DNA of 64,000 nt from Lachnospiraceae bacterium (GTDB lineage Bacteria; Bacillota; Clostridia; Lachnospirales; Lachnospiraceae). The translations under genes and the position numbers were made by a program. Below are positions 55,434 to 64,000 of the stretch, piece by piece (the first letter of the stretch is position 1; each line of letters opens with the position of its first letter). The notes beneath the pieces were generated by a model that was not told the origin of the DNA, ran no database searches, and saw nothing but the letters and a program-made list of their open reading frames with translations. The stretch is taken from contig JAEEND010000018.1 in assembly GCA_016283575.1 (NCBI GenBank), forward strand, positions 223,264-287,263, given 5' to 3'.

Positions 55434-56093
55434 TTAAAGGTCAACCTTAATTTCCAGTTCATCCGGCTCTACGTGACATTTCAAAAACAGGATCCGAACC
55501 CCTGCTTTTCTTGCGCTTTCCATGGCTATACCGAATTCCGGATGCGTACTCACATTGGGGCGTACCTCGCTTACGCCTTCCATTTGAATCACAAAGGCAA
55601 GCATGGCATGATAGCCCTCGGACTTAGCTTTTATAAGCTCATGTATATGCTTGATGCCGCGTTCCGTAGGCGCATCGGGGAAGTATCCTACTCCGCTCCG
55701 TTCCAGAGTGCAGCCCTTAACTTCCATCAGGTATTTTTCTTTTCCCCGCTCCATATAGAAATCTATTCTCGATTCTCCATATGTGTATTCAGGCTTCACC
55801 AAGTCAAAGTTTTTATTCGAAAGCCATTCTTTTACCACTTTATTGGGAGCCTGACTGTCTATATTAAAAAGAACCCCCGTATCCTTACGCACGGCAATAA
55901 GATCGTATTTGGTCTTTCTCCCAGGAGAGTCGGGGGCTGTAAGCCACACCTCGCATCCGGGGATCAGGAGTTCCTTGCATCGGCCGGTATTCTTTACATG
56001 TACTGTTTCTTTTTGCCCATCTATCTCGACATTGGCAATGAAGCGATTGGGACGGTCAATGAATGTGGCCTTGGTTACATTTTCGTATTTCAT
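55434..56093 (-). CDS. sfsA: SfsA family DNA/sugar-fermentation-stimulation protein
   Basis: 219 residues. Family blocks RPNRFIANVEIDGQ, HVKNTGRCKELLIPG, YTYGESRIDFYMERG and EVKGCTLERSGVGYFPDAPTERGIKHI are all present. SfsA proteins have an OB-fold plus a nuclease-like PD-(D/E)XK core; the role is unclear. It starts 3 bases after the MFS gene; the ribosome site is weak, so it is probably coupled. Confidence 0.94.
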   Translation of the reverse strand: MKYENVTKATFIDRPNRFIANVEIDGQKETVHVKNTGRCKELLIPGCEVWLTAPDSPGRKTKYDLIAVRKDTGVLFNIDSQAPNKVVKEWLSNKNFDLVKPEYTYGESRIDFYMERGKEKYLMEVKGCTLERSGVGYFPDAPTERGIKHIHELIKAKSEGYHAMLAFVIQMEGVSEVRPNVSTHPEFGIAMESARKAGVRILFLKCHVEPDELEIKVDL

Positions 56094-56096
56094 ATA

Positions 56097-57275
56097 TTAT
56101 GCTTCTTTTTCCGTATTGGCGTCAGCCTTTCTGTATGCTATCTCCAAAAGTCCTATGTTCAGTATTGCAAAAAGGAGAAGGTATACAGGCATTATGGCGA
56201 TTCCTATGTGTTGCTGCAAAATACCAAATACAAGGGGCATGAATGTGCTTCCCACATATGCAGATGCCATCTGAAGGCCGATTGCTGCCGCCGAATATCT
56301 CTTTCCGAAATTAACGGGAGTCATGTGCTGAATCGACGGATATACGGGACCCATTCCGGTTCCGATGATCACAAAGCCCGCTGCCGCTACCATGTAATGA
56401 ACTCCGGGAAGGAATACCAAGAGAATTCCGAGAAGTTCGACCCCGATACCGATTCTGATCAGCAATCTGTCACCGAGTTTATTGGAAATAAAGCCGGATA
56501 TGAGCCTGCCAAGCATCAGGCCACCGAATATAAGGGAACCAAAAGAAGCAATAAGCTCATCGGATAATCCTGCTTTTGTACCTGCAAAATAGCTCGGTGT
56601 CCACAAGAAGCATGTGGCCTCGCCGGAGCAATATGCGTAGAAAGCAATAAGAGTCAGAATAACACCGGGGACTTTAAGAGTAGCTCTTATACCGGCGCTG
56701 TTTTTGATGGCTTCTTCGTCGGAAGCATCTTCTGTTTTCTTCCATAAGGGTAGAGAAAGAATACATACTAACAGGATTCCCGCCTGAACAAATGCAGTCC
56801 AACGATATCCTTCGTTCCAGCGGGCTTTGCTAAGTGCCAGTGCCATGATATAGGGGCTTATCATAGCGCCAACTCCGTAAAAACAGTGAAGGAAATTCAT
56901 TGCGGCGCTTGAATAGTGATTTGCTACGTAGTGATTTACGGATGCATCGATGGCTCCGGCGCCAAGGCCGTAGGGAATTGCGATTATAAATAATACCCAA
57001 TATTCTTTTGACACGGAAAATCCCAAAAGACCCAGTATTGTCATGAATATGGATACGATGACTATCCACTTTGTATGAAATCTTTTTATAAGCTTCGGAC
57101 TTATAAGGGCTGAAATAATGGTCATAAAGGATATGGTCATTGACACATATCCTGCATATGATGACGGCACATTAAATGCTACCTGCATCTTGGGCCAGCC
57201 CGAACCAAGAAGTGAGTCCGGCAGTCCCAGACTTATAAAGATAAGATATATAACTGCTAAAAGTAGTGATCCCAT
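56097..57275 (-). CDS. MFS transporter
   Basis: 392 residues, 12 membrane helices. LIFISLGLPDSLLGSGWPKMQVAFNVPSSYAGYVSMTIS at the N-terminus resembles the FucP/YdiM-like group of sugar or metabolite carriers. Substrate unknown. GGAGG 7 bases before the ATG. Operon with sfsA. Confidence 0.9.
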   Translation of the reverse strand: MGSLLLAVIYLIFISLGLPDSLLGSGWPKMQVAFNVPSSYAGYVSMTISFMTIISALISPKLIKRFHTKWIVIVSIFMTILGLLGFSVSKEYWVLFIIAIPYGLGAGAIDASVNHYVANHYSSAAMNFLHCFYGVGAMISPYIMALALSKARWNEGYRWTAFVQAGILLVCILSLPLWKKTEDASDEEAIKNSAGIRATLKVPGVILTLIAFYAYCSGEATCFLWTPSYFAGTKAGLSDELIASFGSLIFGGLMLGRLISGFISNKLGDRLLIRIGIGVELLGILLVFLPGVHYMVAAAGFVIIGTGMGPVYPSIQHMTPVNFGKRYSAAAIGLQMASAYVGSTFMPLVFGILQQHIGIAIMPVYLLLFAILNIGLLEIAYRKADANTEKEA

Positions 57276-57347
57276 AAATACCTCCGGTGTTCTATCGCGA
57301 ACTTTCTTCTATTCTAACAGAGCGCACCGAAAAGTGATAGAGCAAAA

Positions 57348-57416
57348 TGGACCTAGGGGACGGGGTTCCTGGTCCACCCACCCAAATTGGACCAGGAACC
57401 CCGTCCCCCAGGTCCA
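57348..57416. repeat. REP-like long palindrome
   Basis: 29-base arms (57348-57376 and 57388-57416) with one mismatch around an 11-base loop. Arms hold GGGGACGGGGTTCCTGG. It is much richer in GC than its surroundings and lies 5 bases after the chemoreceptor stop. Such GGGGACGG palindromes resemble REP units linked to RAYT transposases; this is from memory and no RAYT gene is here. Confidence 0.75.
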
Positions 57417-57421
57417 CTCGG

Positions 57422-59137
57422 TCAGATACTGTATAGACGGACGATTTTGTGCAGTTCTGCGGACCGCATCTTTATATCCCTTGCGCCTTCTGTTATCTGT
57501 TCTGTCATGGAAAGAACTTCTTCGATGGAAGCGTTGGTTTCCTCTGTTGCTGCCGCATTTTCTTCCGCCGAACCTGATAGGCGTTCCATGGAATCAGTTA
57601 CCTTATTACAGCTTTCGCTCATGGACTTACTTACATGGGCAAGGGTTTCGATCTCTGAATTTATAAGATCTAAGTTCTTTGCAATCTCGCTATAGCTCGT
57701 GCGGGTATCCTCAACGCCGAGAACCTGTTTTTCCACGGTTTCCTTCACATTACTGCTTTGCTCGGTGGCGTGACCTACATTTTCTTTAAGTTCATCAAGC
57801 ATTCTGTTTATTTCATTAACGCTTTCCGTGGATTCATCCGAAAGCTTTCTGATCTCGTCGGCAACTACCGCAAAGCCTTTACCCATTTCACCGGCTCTCG
57901 CTGCTTCTATTGATGCATTCAGCGAAAGAAGATTTGTCTGTGCCGCGATACTTTCTATCATATTGGATGCTTCTTCAATTTTTGCGGTACTTATCTGAAT
58001 CTTATCAATGCTTTCAAAGATTTCCCCAAAGGCCGTTTCACTTTCTTTTGTAACCGTATACAGTTTATCAAGGACTTCGTTTCCGCGGGTGCTTGCCGCA
58101 AAAATTTCCGTGCTCGCTTCCGAAAGAGTATTGGAAGATTTAAGATTCATGCCTGCAATATTTTTAAGTCCCACGACCTCCTTCATGGAATCTTCGATAT
58201 CATTAGCCTGCTCGCCGGCAATTGTGCTTACATTTTCTACCGCCACGGCAATATCTGATACATTCTGTAAGATTACGGCTGAATTTGATTGCATGACCTC
58301 TGTTTTTTCTTCCAGGGAATTGGCCGATTCGAGCATTCTCGCCATTATACCATTAAGGGAAGAAAGAAGCTTATTGTATGCACCTGCAAGATCTGAAATT
58401 TCATCATTTTGTTTAAGCTTTATTTCTTCACCGGTAAGATCATTATCAGCAAGAACCAGAATTGACTTCGAAACCTTCTTTATGGGTTTGATCACATTTC
58501 TTACTATGGTTATGCCTATCCAAAAGGCCAATAATATGTTCACAGCAGAGGTGACGGTGACGATAATTACCACGGCAACGCTATCGGAAGAGATGTCCGC
58601 TATCTGCTCCGCCGTCCTGTCAGTCATGGCCTTAGATGCATTATCAACGCTCTCTATAAGCGAATTGGCAATAGGATCAACCATTTTCATGACCTTGTTG
58701 CCGGATTCTGTGCCGGTTGAGATATAAGTATATGCCATTTTGGTGCACACTGAGTAAAACTCTGCATACCCTTTTATTCTCTCATCCAGCTCTTCCGTGG
58801 ATTCCTCGTCAACTTCCTTAAGTTCTCCGATCAGACGTTCAAATTCGGCCTTTTTTTCTTCGGCGTCCTTGAACATTTCCGTGTCACCGGTAGCCGATAT
58901 TCTTGTGAACACATCCGCTGTAGAAAGAACATCATAGCGAATCTGCTCAGACAGATCTTTTATAACAATGGTCTTATGCTGCAAAGTATCCAGTTCAGTG
59001 ATAAGCGACCGTACTTTCCCGATTGAAAATATGGTGCTGAATACCATAAATGCAACAATTCCAACGACAGGAGCCATGGTTTTAACTGTTATCCCGACTC
59101 TCTTTTTTGTTCTGCTCTCTGCTTTCTTTTTACCCAT
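57422..59137 (-). CDS. Methyl-accepting chemotaxis protein with four-helix-bundle sensor
   Basis: 571 residues. Membrane helices at about 18-38 and 185-210 enclose an all-helical external domain ([37 protein letters not shown]), the 4HB_MCP type. HAMP follows, then the signalling tip [49 protein letters not shown] precedes the ATG. Confidence 0.94.
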   Translation of the reverse strand: MGKKKAESRTKKRVGITVKTMAPVVGIVAFMVFSTIFSIGKVRSLITELDTLQHKTIVIKDLSEQIRYDVLSTADVFTRISATGDTEMFKDAEEKKAEFERLIGELKEVDEESTEELDERIKGYAEFYSVCTKMAYTYISTGTESGNKVMKMVDPIANSLIESVDNASKAMTDRTAEQIADISSDSVAVVIIVTVTSAVNILLAFWIGITIVRNVIKPIKKVSKSILVLADNDLTGEEIKLKQNDEISDLAGAYNKLLSSLNGIMARMLESANSLEEKTEVMQSNSAVILQNVSDIAVAVENVSTIAGEQANDIEDSMKEVVGLKNIAGMNLKSSNTLSEASTEIFAASTRGNEVLDKLYTVTKESETAFGEIFESIDKIQISTAKIEEASNMIESIAAQTNLLSLNASIEAARAGEMGKGFAVVADEIRKLSDESTESVNEINRMLDELKENVGHATEQSSNVKETVEKQVLGVEDTRTSYSEIAKNLDLINSEIETLAHVSKSMSESCNKVTDSMERLSGSAEENAAATEETNASIEEVLSMTEQITEGARDIKMRSAELHKIVRLYSI

Positions 59138-59165
59138 AAAAATAGCCTCCCAAATAACCTTTCCG

Positions 59166-59294
59166 ATAAACCGCTTCGCGCTTTATTATCGGGCGCTATA
59201 ATAAACCGCTTCGCGTTTTATTATCGGCTTTATAATAAACCGCTTCGCGCCTTATTATCGGGCGCATGAATAATCCCAAAGGGATTATTCATGC
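59166..59294. repeat. Tandem hairpin cluster upstream of the chemoreceptor
   Basis: ATAAACCGCTTCGCG begins at 59166, 59201 and 59235 (steps 35 and 34); each copy folds as TAAA..CGC TTC GCG..TTTA. A fourth hairpin with a perfect 14-bp stem (59264-59277 against 59281-59294) follows. It lies in the 310-bp gap 59138-59447; the remainder shows nothing I can name. TTATCGGGCG also occurs at 33258. Confidence 0.8.
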
Positions 59295-59447
59295 TTTATT
59301 ATAATTATTTATGAAGGCTTTATATTTTTGATATTTTAACTAAAATAGGCTTTATTTGAAACTATGGCATGACGCAGTAGTTTCTGATTTCATTATCGAT
59401 GGGCCGCCGTCAGTATATTCCGGAAGATAAACGGTTCCGCATCGAAG

Positions 59448-60143
59448 TTAACGTGTCACTTTCAAGGATTTCAAATAAGCCTTTTGGTCCTCTGTAATTC
59501 TTCTGCTCTCTACACTTTTCTGAATGGCTTTGTTGTGTGTCCAGTCATCAAGCCTTTTCTGTTCTATAAATGGAAGTACGCTTTCATACTGCTTGGCAAG
59601 TGCAGTGGCAAAATACCATGCGATCATCATGTTTACATAATACTCATCTGATCTGAGTCGGGATACCATCTCCGGATACTTCGGATCATAATCCTCATCC
59701 AGAAAATGTTCCATCAGCATACCCACCCCGAATCTCACAGTATAAGCCATTTCAGATCCGATCCATTCTTTTATATGCAAAAGAAGCTCATCTTTGTGCT
59801 TCTTAAAGATCTTTGGAGACATCTGATCGCACGTGGCCCAGTTATCCACATAAGGGAGAAACTTCCGAAGCTCCTCAAAGCTTTCTTTCAGGTCTTTAAT
59901 CTCGGAAATGATGAAAGCATGCAACTGATTTTCTTCAAAATACTTATGGGGCAGCTCTTTAAGAAAGTCCTTATAATTTCCGGCTTTAATCATATCCTTT
60001 GCCATAGTCCTAAGTTCCGGAGTCCTCACCCCAATGATCGATTCGGGGCTTATGTTTGGGACTATCCTTATCTGCATATCACGATATTTCAAATCCTGAA
60101 GGCTATACAGTTTCTTATGCAAATCTGTTTTATTCTTCATCAT
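59448..60143 (-). CDS. AlkD-like DNA alkylation repair protein
   Basis: 231 residues made of HEAT-like helical repeats. Family marks: IVPNISPESIIGVRTPELRTMAKDMIK, EENQLHAFIISEIKD, FLPYVDNWATCDQM and MMIAWYFATALAKQ. AlkD-type glycosylases remove bulky or charged alkylated purines. WATCDQM matches the active-site Trp-Asp region. AAAGGGG precedes the double ATG. Confidence 0.9.
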   Translation of the reverse strand: MMKNKTDLHKKLYSLQDLKYRDMQIRIVPNISPESIIGVRTPELRTMAKDMIKAGNYKDFLKELPHKYFEENQLHAFIISEIKDLKESFEELRKFLPYVDNWATCDQMSPKIFKKHKDELLLHIKEWIGSEMAYTVRFGVGMLMEHFLDEDYDPKYPEMVSRLRSDEYYVNMMIAWYFATALAKQYESVLPFIEQKRLDDWTHNKAIQKSVESRRITEDQKAYLKSLKVTR

Positions 60144-60255
60144 AATAATTCCCCTTTGATATCATCTTCCATTGTTTAACGCATATTCATATGGCTGCGA
60201 TCAATAAGAATTTCTGATTCTTTTTAACTGAATTATAAAGTACCGTATATTCCGA

Positions 60256-61287
60256 CTATTCTGTAGCCGATTCAAGCAATCGGATAGTTTTATTATCAAG
60301 ATTGATCTCACATTCTATCCCTAACGGCAGGATTCCGGTAGGAACAGCGTGACCTATGTTTACATTATAAATTATCGGCAAATCCTCACAGTTAAATTCC
60401 TTCAATACCGTAAGATAAACCTCTTTATACTCTTCATAGAAAGCTTCCTCCTTCGGCTTACCGACTATGATTCCATTGACATTATTTAAAATGCCCTGAG
60501 CGCCGAGATTTCTCAAATAATATAAAACATAGTCCGGAGAAGGTTTGTCTTCACTGGTCTCAAGGAGCAGGATTTTGCCCTTCCATTCATCAGGCTTTGG
60601 CCAAATCTCGGTTCCGATTATCATAGGAAACACATCCAGGCATCCGCCAAGCAGTTTTCCTGTCACAACTCCCGTTCCTGAAAGCACTTCATAGTGATGT
60701 TCTTCCGGAATCATTTTCCTTTGGACATTAATATTTTCTTCTGTCCATTTAACAGAATCCTTTGACCATTCATCGCTTGATTCAACGGCATATCCGTCTG
60801 TGTTTTTGAAAAGTATGTTTCGCACCGCATTTTCGGTGTAATCTATCATCTTCACATACTCACCGAATTCGCACATGACCGACGCTCCGTAATATGACAC
60901 TACCCCAGCTTTGTTCATAACAAAATGAGATACCGTTGAGTCGGAATATCCCATGAAAATTTTAGGATTATTTCTGATTGCTTCTATATCCATATATTGG
61001 AGAATACGAACAGAATCAGATCCCCCTATTGCGCAAAAGATTGCCTTTATGGTGTTATCCTTAATCGCATCCATAAAATCCTTTGCTCTAAGTTCCGGAT
61101 GAGCATATACGAAGTCGCTTCCCTTTAGAGCGTTGGGCATGGCAACAACCTCTAATCCAAAGTCTCTTTCCAACCGCTCTTTTGCAATATAATACTTGTG
61201 GATAAGCTCCTTATCTCCCAATCCTCCCCATGACAGACTGACGATCGCGACTTTATCACCTTTTTTTAATCGTTCAGGTTTAATCAT
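60256..61287 (-). CDS. S66 family peptidase (LD-carboxypeptidase / MccF-like)
   Basis: 343 residues from the ATG at 61287, chosen for GGAGGAG before it. Nucleophile serine region AIGGSDSVRIL (near residue 92), KIFMGYSDSTVSHFVMNKAG, LLGGCLDVFPMIIGTEIWP, LLETSEDKPSPDYVLYYLRNL and GHAVPTGILPLGIECEINLD contain the catalytic Glu and His. With no signal peptide it acts inside the cell, recycling murein peptides, or inactivating a microcin C-like nucleotide peptide as MccF does; the sequence length and motifs look more MccF-like. Confidence 0.87.
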   Translation of the reverse strand: MIKPERLKKGDKVAIVSLSWGGLGDKELIHKYYIAKERLERDFGLEVVAMPNALKGSDFVYAHPELRAKDFMDAIKDNTIKAIFCAIGGSDSVRILQYMDIEAIRNNPKIFMGYSDSTVSHFVMNKAGVVSYYGASVMCEFGEYVKMIDYTENAVRNILFKNTDGYAVESSDEWSKDSVKWTEENINVQRKMIPEEHHYEVLSGTGVVTGKLLGGCLDVFPMIIGTEIWPKPDEWKGKILLLETSEDKPSPDYVLYYLRNLGAQGILNNVNGIIVGKPKEEAFYEEYKEVYLTVLKEFNCEDLPIIYNVNIGHAVPTGILPLGIECEINLDNKTIRLLESATE

Positions 61288-61343
61288 ACTAAGTTCTCCT
61301 CCCATTTATCTTCCTCCCTCAGATCGCACACGAGGCTCGCAAA

Positions 61344-62240
61344 CTAAAAATTTGCATCAATAAACTCAATGAGCGGCTTTCTGCGGACTTCGTCAGCATG
61401 GTTTTTGTACCACTCAAAACACTCTTTAAGACCTTCTTTTAAAGAAACTGTGTCTGAAATGAGTTTATTCTGTCGCGTGATATCAAGCTTATATTCATAA
61501 TCATAAAAACTGAAATATGCTCTCTGGTCTATATTTTCGAATACATTTACAAATTCAGGTTTCTTGCCGACGGATTCGTAACAAAGGGTTGCCCATTCTT
61601 TTATAGAAACTGCCTCGCTGTTTCCAACATTGAAAACGTGGTCTTCCGGGCCTTCGGTAATAATGGCTTCGATAACTCTGCAAAGATCCCTGACATGGAA
61701 AAACTGAAGCTTCATCTCACCGTTTCGGGGAAGATAAAACTTGCGGTCCTGCATTGCGCAATCAAATACAAAAGCTTCTCTGTATACATTGTTCATAGGT
61801 CCGTATAAATATGGCGGTCTAAGAATATATGCGTCCGGAATTCTGCTAAGAAGCGTCTTCTCGGCTTCAATCTTATCTGTAGCATATTTGCCCCAGCAGT
61901 TATTGTCCGAAATAACAGCATCTTCTTTATAGGGCTGCGGCTCAGTCACCGGATAAACCGCACTGGAGCTGATCATTACAAATTTTTCAAAAGAATCTAT
62001 TGCGTCCAAAAGGTCGGTAATATCCAAAGCCGTATATGCTGTTACATCGATAACCGCATCGAACACTTTGCCCTTTAGCTCATCTTTCAGACTATGTCTG
62101 TCAGCTTCAATCAGCCTAACCCCTGGTATCTGCGGCCTGCTGTTGCGGTTCAGGACGTACACTTCGTCTCCCTTAGAAACAAAATATCCTGCCACATACT
62201 TACTGACAAAAACTGTTCCACCTGTAATAAGTAGTCTCAT
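61344..62240 (-). CDS. NAD-dependent epimerase/dehydratase (extended SDR)
   Basis: 298 residues. Rossmann start MRLLITGGTVFVSKYVAGYFVSKGDEVYVLNRN with a GGTVFVS loop in place of the usual GGxGxxG. Catalytic-type Tyr and Lys in WGKYATDKIEAEKTLL (YATDK) with Ser in ISSSAVYP. DVTAYTALDITDLLDAI is typical of the atypical SDR group. Substrate probably a nucleotide sugar. AGAGGGA precedes the ATG. Confidence 0.87.
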   Translation of the reverse strand: MRLLITGGTVFVSKYVAGYFVSKGDEVYVLNRNSRPQIPGVRLIEADRHSLKDELKGKVFDAVIDVTAYTALDITDLLDAIDSFEKFVMISSSAVYPVTEPQPYKEDAVISDNNCWGKYATDKIEAEKTLLSRIPDAYILRPPYLYGPMNNVYREAFVFDCAMQDRKFYLPRNGEMKLQFFHVRDLCRVIEAIITEGPEDHVFNVGNSEAVSIKEWATLCYESVGKKPEFVNVFENIDQRAYFSFYDYEYKLDITRQNKLISDTVSLKEGLKECFEWYKNHADEVRRKPLIEFIDANF

Positions 62241-62276
62241 ATTATCCCTCTCTCTAGCTTATTATCTGAGTCATAG

Positions 62277-62789
62277 CTACCCTATAATGTATTCCTCTTT
62301 TGTAATTGCCATTTCAATAATATTATCTCGCTCATGGTGAACAATTTCTTTGTCAACAAAACCAACTTTTTTATAACAGTTATGAGCAATGTCATTATGT
62401 TCAAATACACCAATTGTTACAGTATGGACTCCAAGGATATTAAAAGCATAATCAAGTCCTGTGCGAAGCATGCTTGTTCCATAACCTTTTCCTCTGATGG
62501 AGTCATCAACTATTACCCAGCCAAAACGCAGGACTTTGTTATCCCCATGAATATATCTCATGATAAAATGCCCGATAACACCATCTTCATCTGTAAATGC
62601 AATCCAAGGATAGAAGTTATCTTCCTCCTTGCAATCGCCGTTATCCTTTAAATATTTGTTATCAACAGTCTCTGCACTGATAGGGTACAATCCAAAATGA
62701 TCTCCGCCCCACTTATGAAAGACCTCTTCATCCCTTATCCAGCTTATAATCCTTTTGGCGTCACAGCTCTTATATGGTCTCAGTCTCAC
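62277..62789 (-). CDS. GNAT N-acetyltransferase, RimJ/RimL-like
   Basis: 170 residues from a GTG at 62789 with GGAGG 9 bases before it. Acetyl-CoA-binding segment SIRGKGYGTSMLRTGLDYAFNILGVHTVTIGVFEHNDIAHNCYKKVGF is clear. Substrate unknown. 3 bases after the kinase-like gene. Confidence 0.88.
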   Translation of the reverse strand: MRLRPYKSCDAKRIISWIRDEEVFHKWGGDHFGLYPISAETVDNKYLKDNGDCKEEDNFYPWIAFTDEDGVIGHFIMRYIHGDNKVLRFGWVIVDDSIRGKGYGTSMLRTGLDYAFNILGVHTVTIGVFEHNDIAHNCYKKVGFVDKEIVHHERDNIIEMAITKEEYIIG

Positions 62790-62792
62790 CTT

Positions 62793-63395
62793 TCACACCT
62801 CCGTAATTTTATCTTTTCTCATCAGTCCAGTTACACCAATTCCCTGTAAGTTGAATCTCTCCTTTATCATAAGAGCAACCTCTGAAGGCTCAAGATTCGT
62901 ATTATCAATCTTCATATAATTTTCGAAAGGAATCTCCCCATCATTACTTACAAGTCGATATTTTGTCTCCTCACGAAGCATACGATCTTCTGATACCACA
63001 ATATCCCGCTTTGAAGCCTTGTTCTTTAGGCGGTTTTCCGTTTTGTTTCGTTCTATTCTAACTGCCCTGTCCGCAACAAGCTCCACATAATATACATTTC
63101 CACCGGTAGCCTCGAATTTATCTGTAACCGACTTTATATAATCCCAATCTGACTGCATATCAAAGGCCCACATATAAGTAAATATCAATCCACTATAATC
63201 AGTTTTTAGAAAGGCATCAAAGATATCTTCCCGAAGCTTACTGACCATAGCTCCATCGTACTTTCCAAATATCTCAATTACCGGCTCTATCATATGATGA
63301 TTATGAAACAGCCTGTAATCCGTTATCTTCATTAACTCCTGACCTACCGTCATCTTGCCGACTGCACCACTTCCTATCAGCACTACCAGATTCAT
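62793..63395 (-). CDS. P-loop kinase-like ATPase
   Basis: 200 residues from the ATG at 63395 (GGAGGAAG before it). Walker A GSGAVGKMTVGQEL at residues 7-20, in which Met takes the place of the usual Ser/Thr after GK. Resembles small-molecule kinases of the shikimate/AAA_33 group: FHNHHMIEPVIEIFG, FTYMWAFDMQSDWDY, YYVELVADRAVRIERNKTENRL and SEDRMLREETKYR. Substrate unknown. Confidence 0.8.
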   Translation of the reverse strand: MNLVVLIGSGAVGKMTVGQELMKITDYRLFHNHHMIEPVIEIFGKYDGAMVSKLREDIFDAFLKTDYSGLIFTYMWAFDMQSDWDYIKSVTDKFEATGGNVYYVELVADRAVRIERNKTENRLKNKASKRDIVVSEDRMLREETKYRLVSNDGEIPFENYMKIDNTNLEPSEVALMIKERFNLQGIGVTGLMRKDKITEV

Positions 63396-63430
63396 TTTTA
63401 TCACTTCCTCCGTACAAAACAACAATTAAT

Positions 63431-64000
63431 CTACAAATATGTTGCAGCCTCCAGAGCTATCAATGCTTTCCCAATATTATGGTTAGCATTATTCAGTCCT
63501 TCAAACTCATATCCACTATCTCCCAATACATCGCCTGCTTCCAGAAAATCATAAAGTTCTAACCCGTAAAAATCACATATTGCCTGAACACCTGCAAGCT
63601 CCATTTCTACTGCTATGCACCCTTCACCTTTTCTTTTTGCCACGAGTCCCTTCGTTTCACGGAGCATAGAATCAGTTGTCCATACCCGACCTTTAACAAA
63701 AGGTGCTTTGATTTTTTCAAATATCTCTGCAAGCACATCACAATTTTTAATAGTAATGTAGTCAGAAGAAGGTGCGTAATAATGGGATGCTCCTTCACCT
63801 CTATAACATTCAGTTGGGATAATAAATTTGCCTTTCGTCGCTTCTTTATCAAGGCTACCGCATGAGCCAAACATAATATACTTTGTTGCTCCAATCACGT
63901 GATGGCTTTCATAACACATAGAGGATGCAACAGCAGAACCTATTCCAGTCAGATAAAAAGCTATTTTTTCTCCCTTGTATTCCAGACAATAGATTGGAAT
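63431..64000 (-). CDS. Purine/uridine nucleoside phosphorylase family protein (N-terminus beyond the window)
   Basis: The frame runs open to the right edge; the last 27 codons before 63919 continue the family text (IGSAVASSMCYES). 190 residues visible. FGSCGSLDKEATKGKFIIPTECYRGEGASHYY binds phosphate and nucleoside, GRVWTTDSMLRET and AVEMELAGVQAICDFYG hold the nucleoside-binding EMEL motif. It splits a nucleoside with phosphate into base and sugar 1-phosphate. It may salvage a product of the neighbouring enzymes. Confidence 0.88.
   Translation of the reverse strand: MPIYCLEYKGEKIAFYLTGIGSAVASSMCYESHHVIGATKYIMFGSCGSLDKEATKGKFIIPTECYRGEGASHYYAPSSDYITIKNCDVLAEIFEKIKAPFVKGRVWTTDSMLRETKGLVAKRKGEGCIAVEMELAGVQAICDFYGLELYDFLEAGDVLGDSGYEFEGLNNANHNIGKALIALEAATYL

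Noticed and set aside
55473..56567. 364-residue plus-strand reading frame
   Set aside because: It is antisense to sfsA and the MFS gene, both of which have clear family motifs; its protein text has no domain.

Overview
The window looks like a chromosomal segment of a Gram-positive anaerobe of the Lachnospiraceae (Clostridia) type, possibly near Butyrivibrio. This rests on moderate GC, strong GGAGG-type ribosome sites, lipobox-type exported proteins, a bacterial AspRS with clostridial neighbours, three chemoreceptors, ferrous-iron uptake and secreted polysaccharide-degrading modules. It is an inference; there is no rRNA gene in the window to confirm it. I saw no tRNA, rRNA, CRISPR array, prophage or insertion sequence. 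Most genes lie on the minus strand.

Layout. 1-4310: a sugar operon (GH65 phosphorylase, two ABC permeases, binding lipoprotein) behind a near-consensus promoter with two identical 14-bp LacI-type palindromes. 4564-5167: a 72-bp tandem repeat array ending in the feoB terminator. 5192-10604: feoA-feoA-feoB with DtxR-type boxes in its promoter, aspS, and a DtxR-family repressor. 10770-17936: a MATE exporter, an unknown anchored protein and a very large secreted GH81 enzyme with five discoidin modules. 18139-24880: a two-component system with a DUF4342 protein, a phosphatase, and a TPM / zinc-ribbon / SPFH operon like B. subtilis ydjGHI. 25213-35992: an EAL protein, an LRR / MoxR-ATPase / VWA operon, oligoendopeptidase F, an OFA-family transporter, RsmJ and an acetyltransferase.

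36032-43427 is the most interesting part: a nearly complete flavin-based extracellular electron transfer (FLEET) locus. It holds EetB, EetA, the flavin transferase ApbE, a two-domain lipoprotein in the PplA position, DmkB polyprenyl synthase, a membrane-extended Ndh2, and a divergent DmkA prenyltransferase, followed by an Rrf2 regulator with three cysteines. Together these could take electrons from NADH to a demethylmenaquinone-type quinone and out to surface flavoprotein. The lipoprotein lacks the usual SGAT flavinylation motif.

44113-59137 holds three chemoreceptors (one beside a sugar-binding lipoprotein with no transporter), an ECF S component, a DUF436 protein, a thioesterase, a second array of the same 72-bp repeat family, MscS with an unknown membrane protein, a GNAT-RsgA fusion, SfsA and an MFS transporter. 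59448-64000 is a row of small accessory enzymes: AlkD-like, S66 peptidase, SDR, GNAT, P-loop kinase and a nucleoside phosphorylase cut by the window edge.
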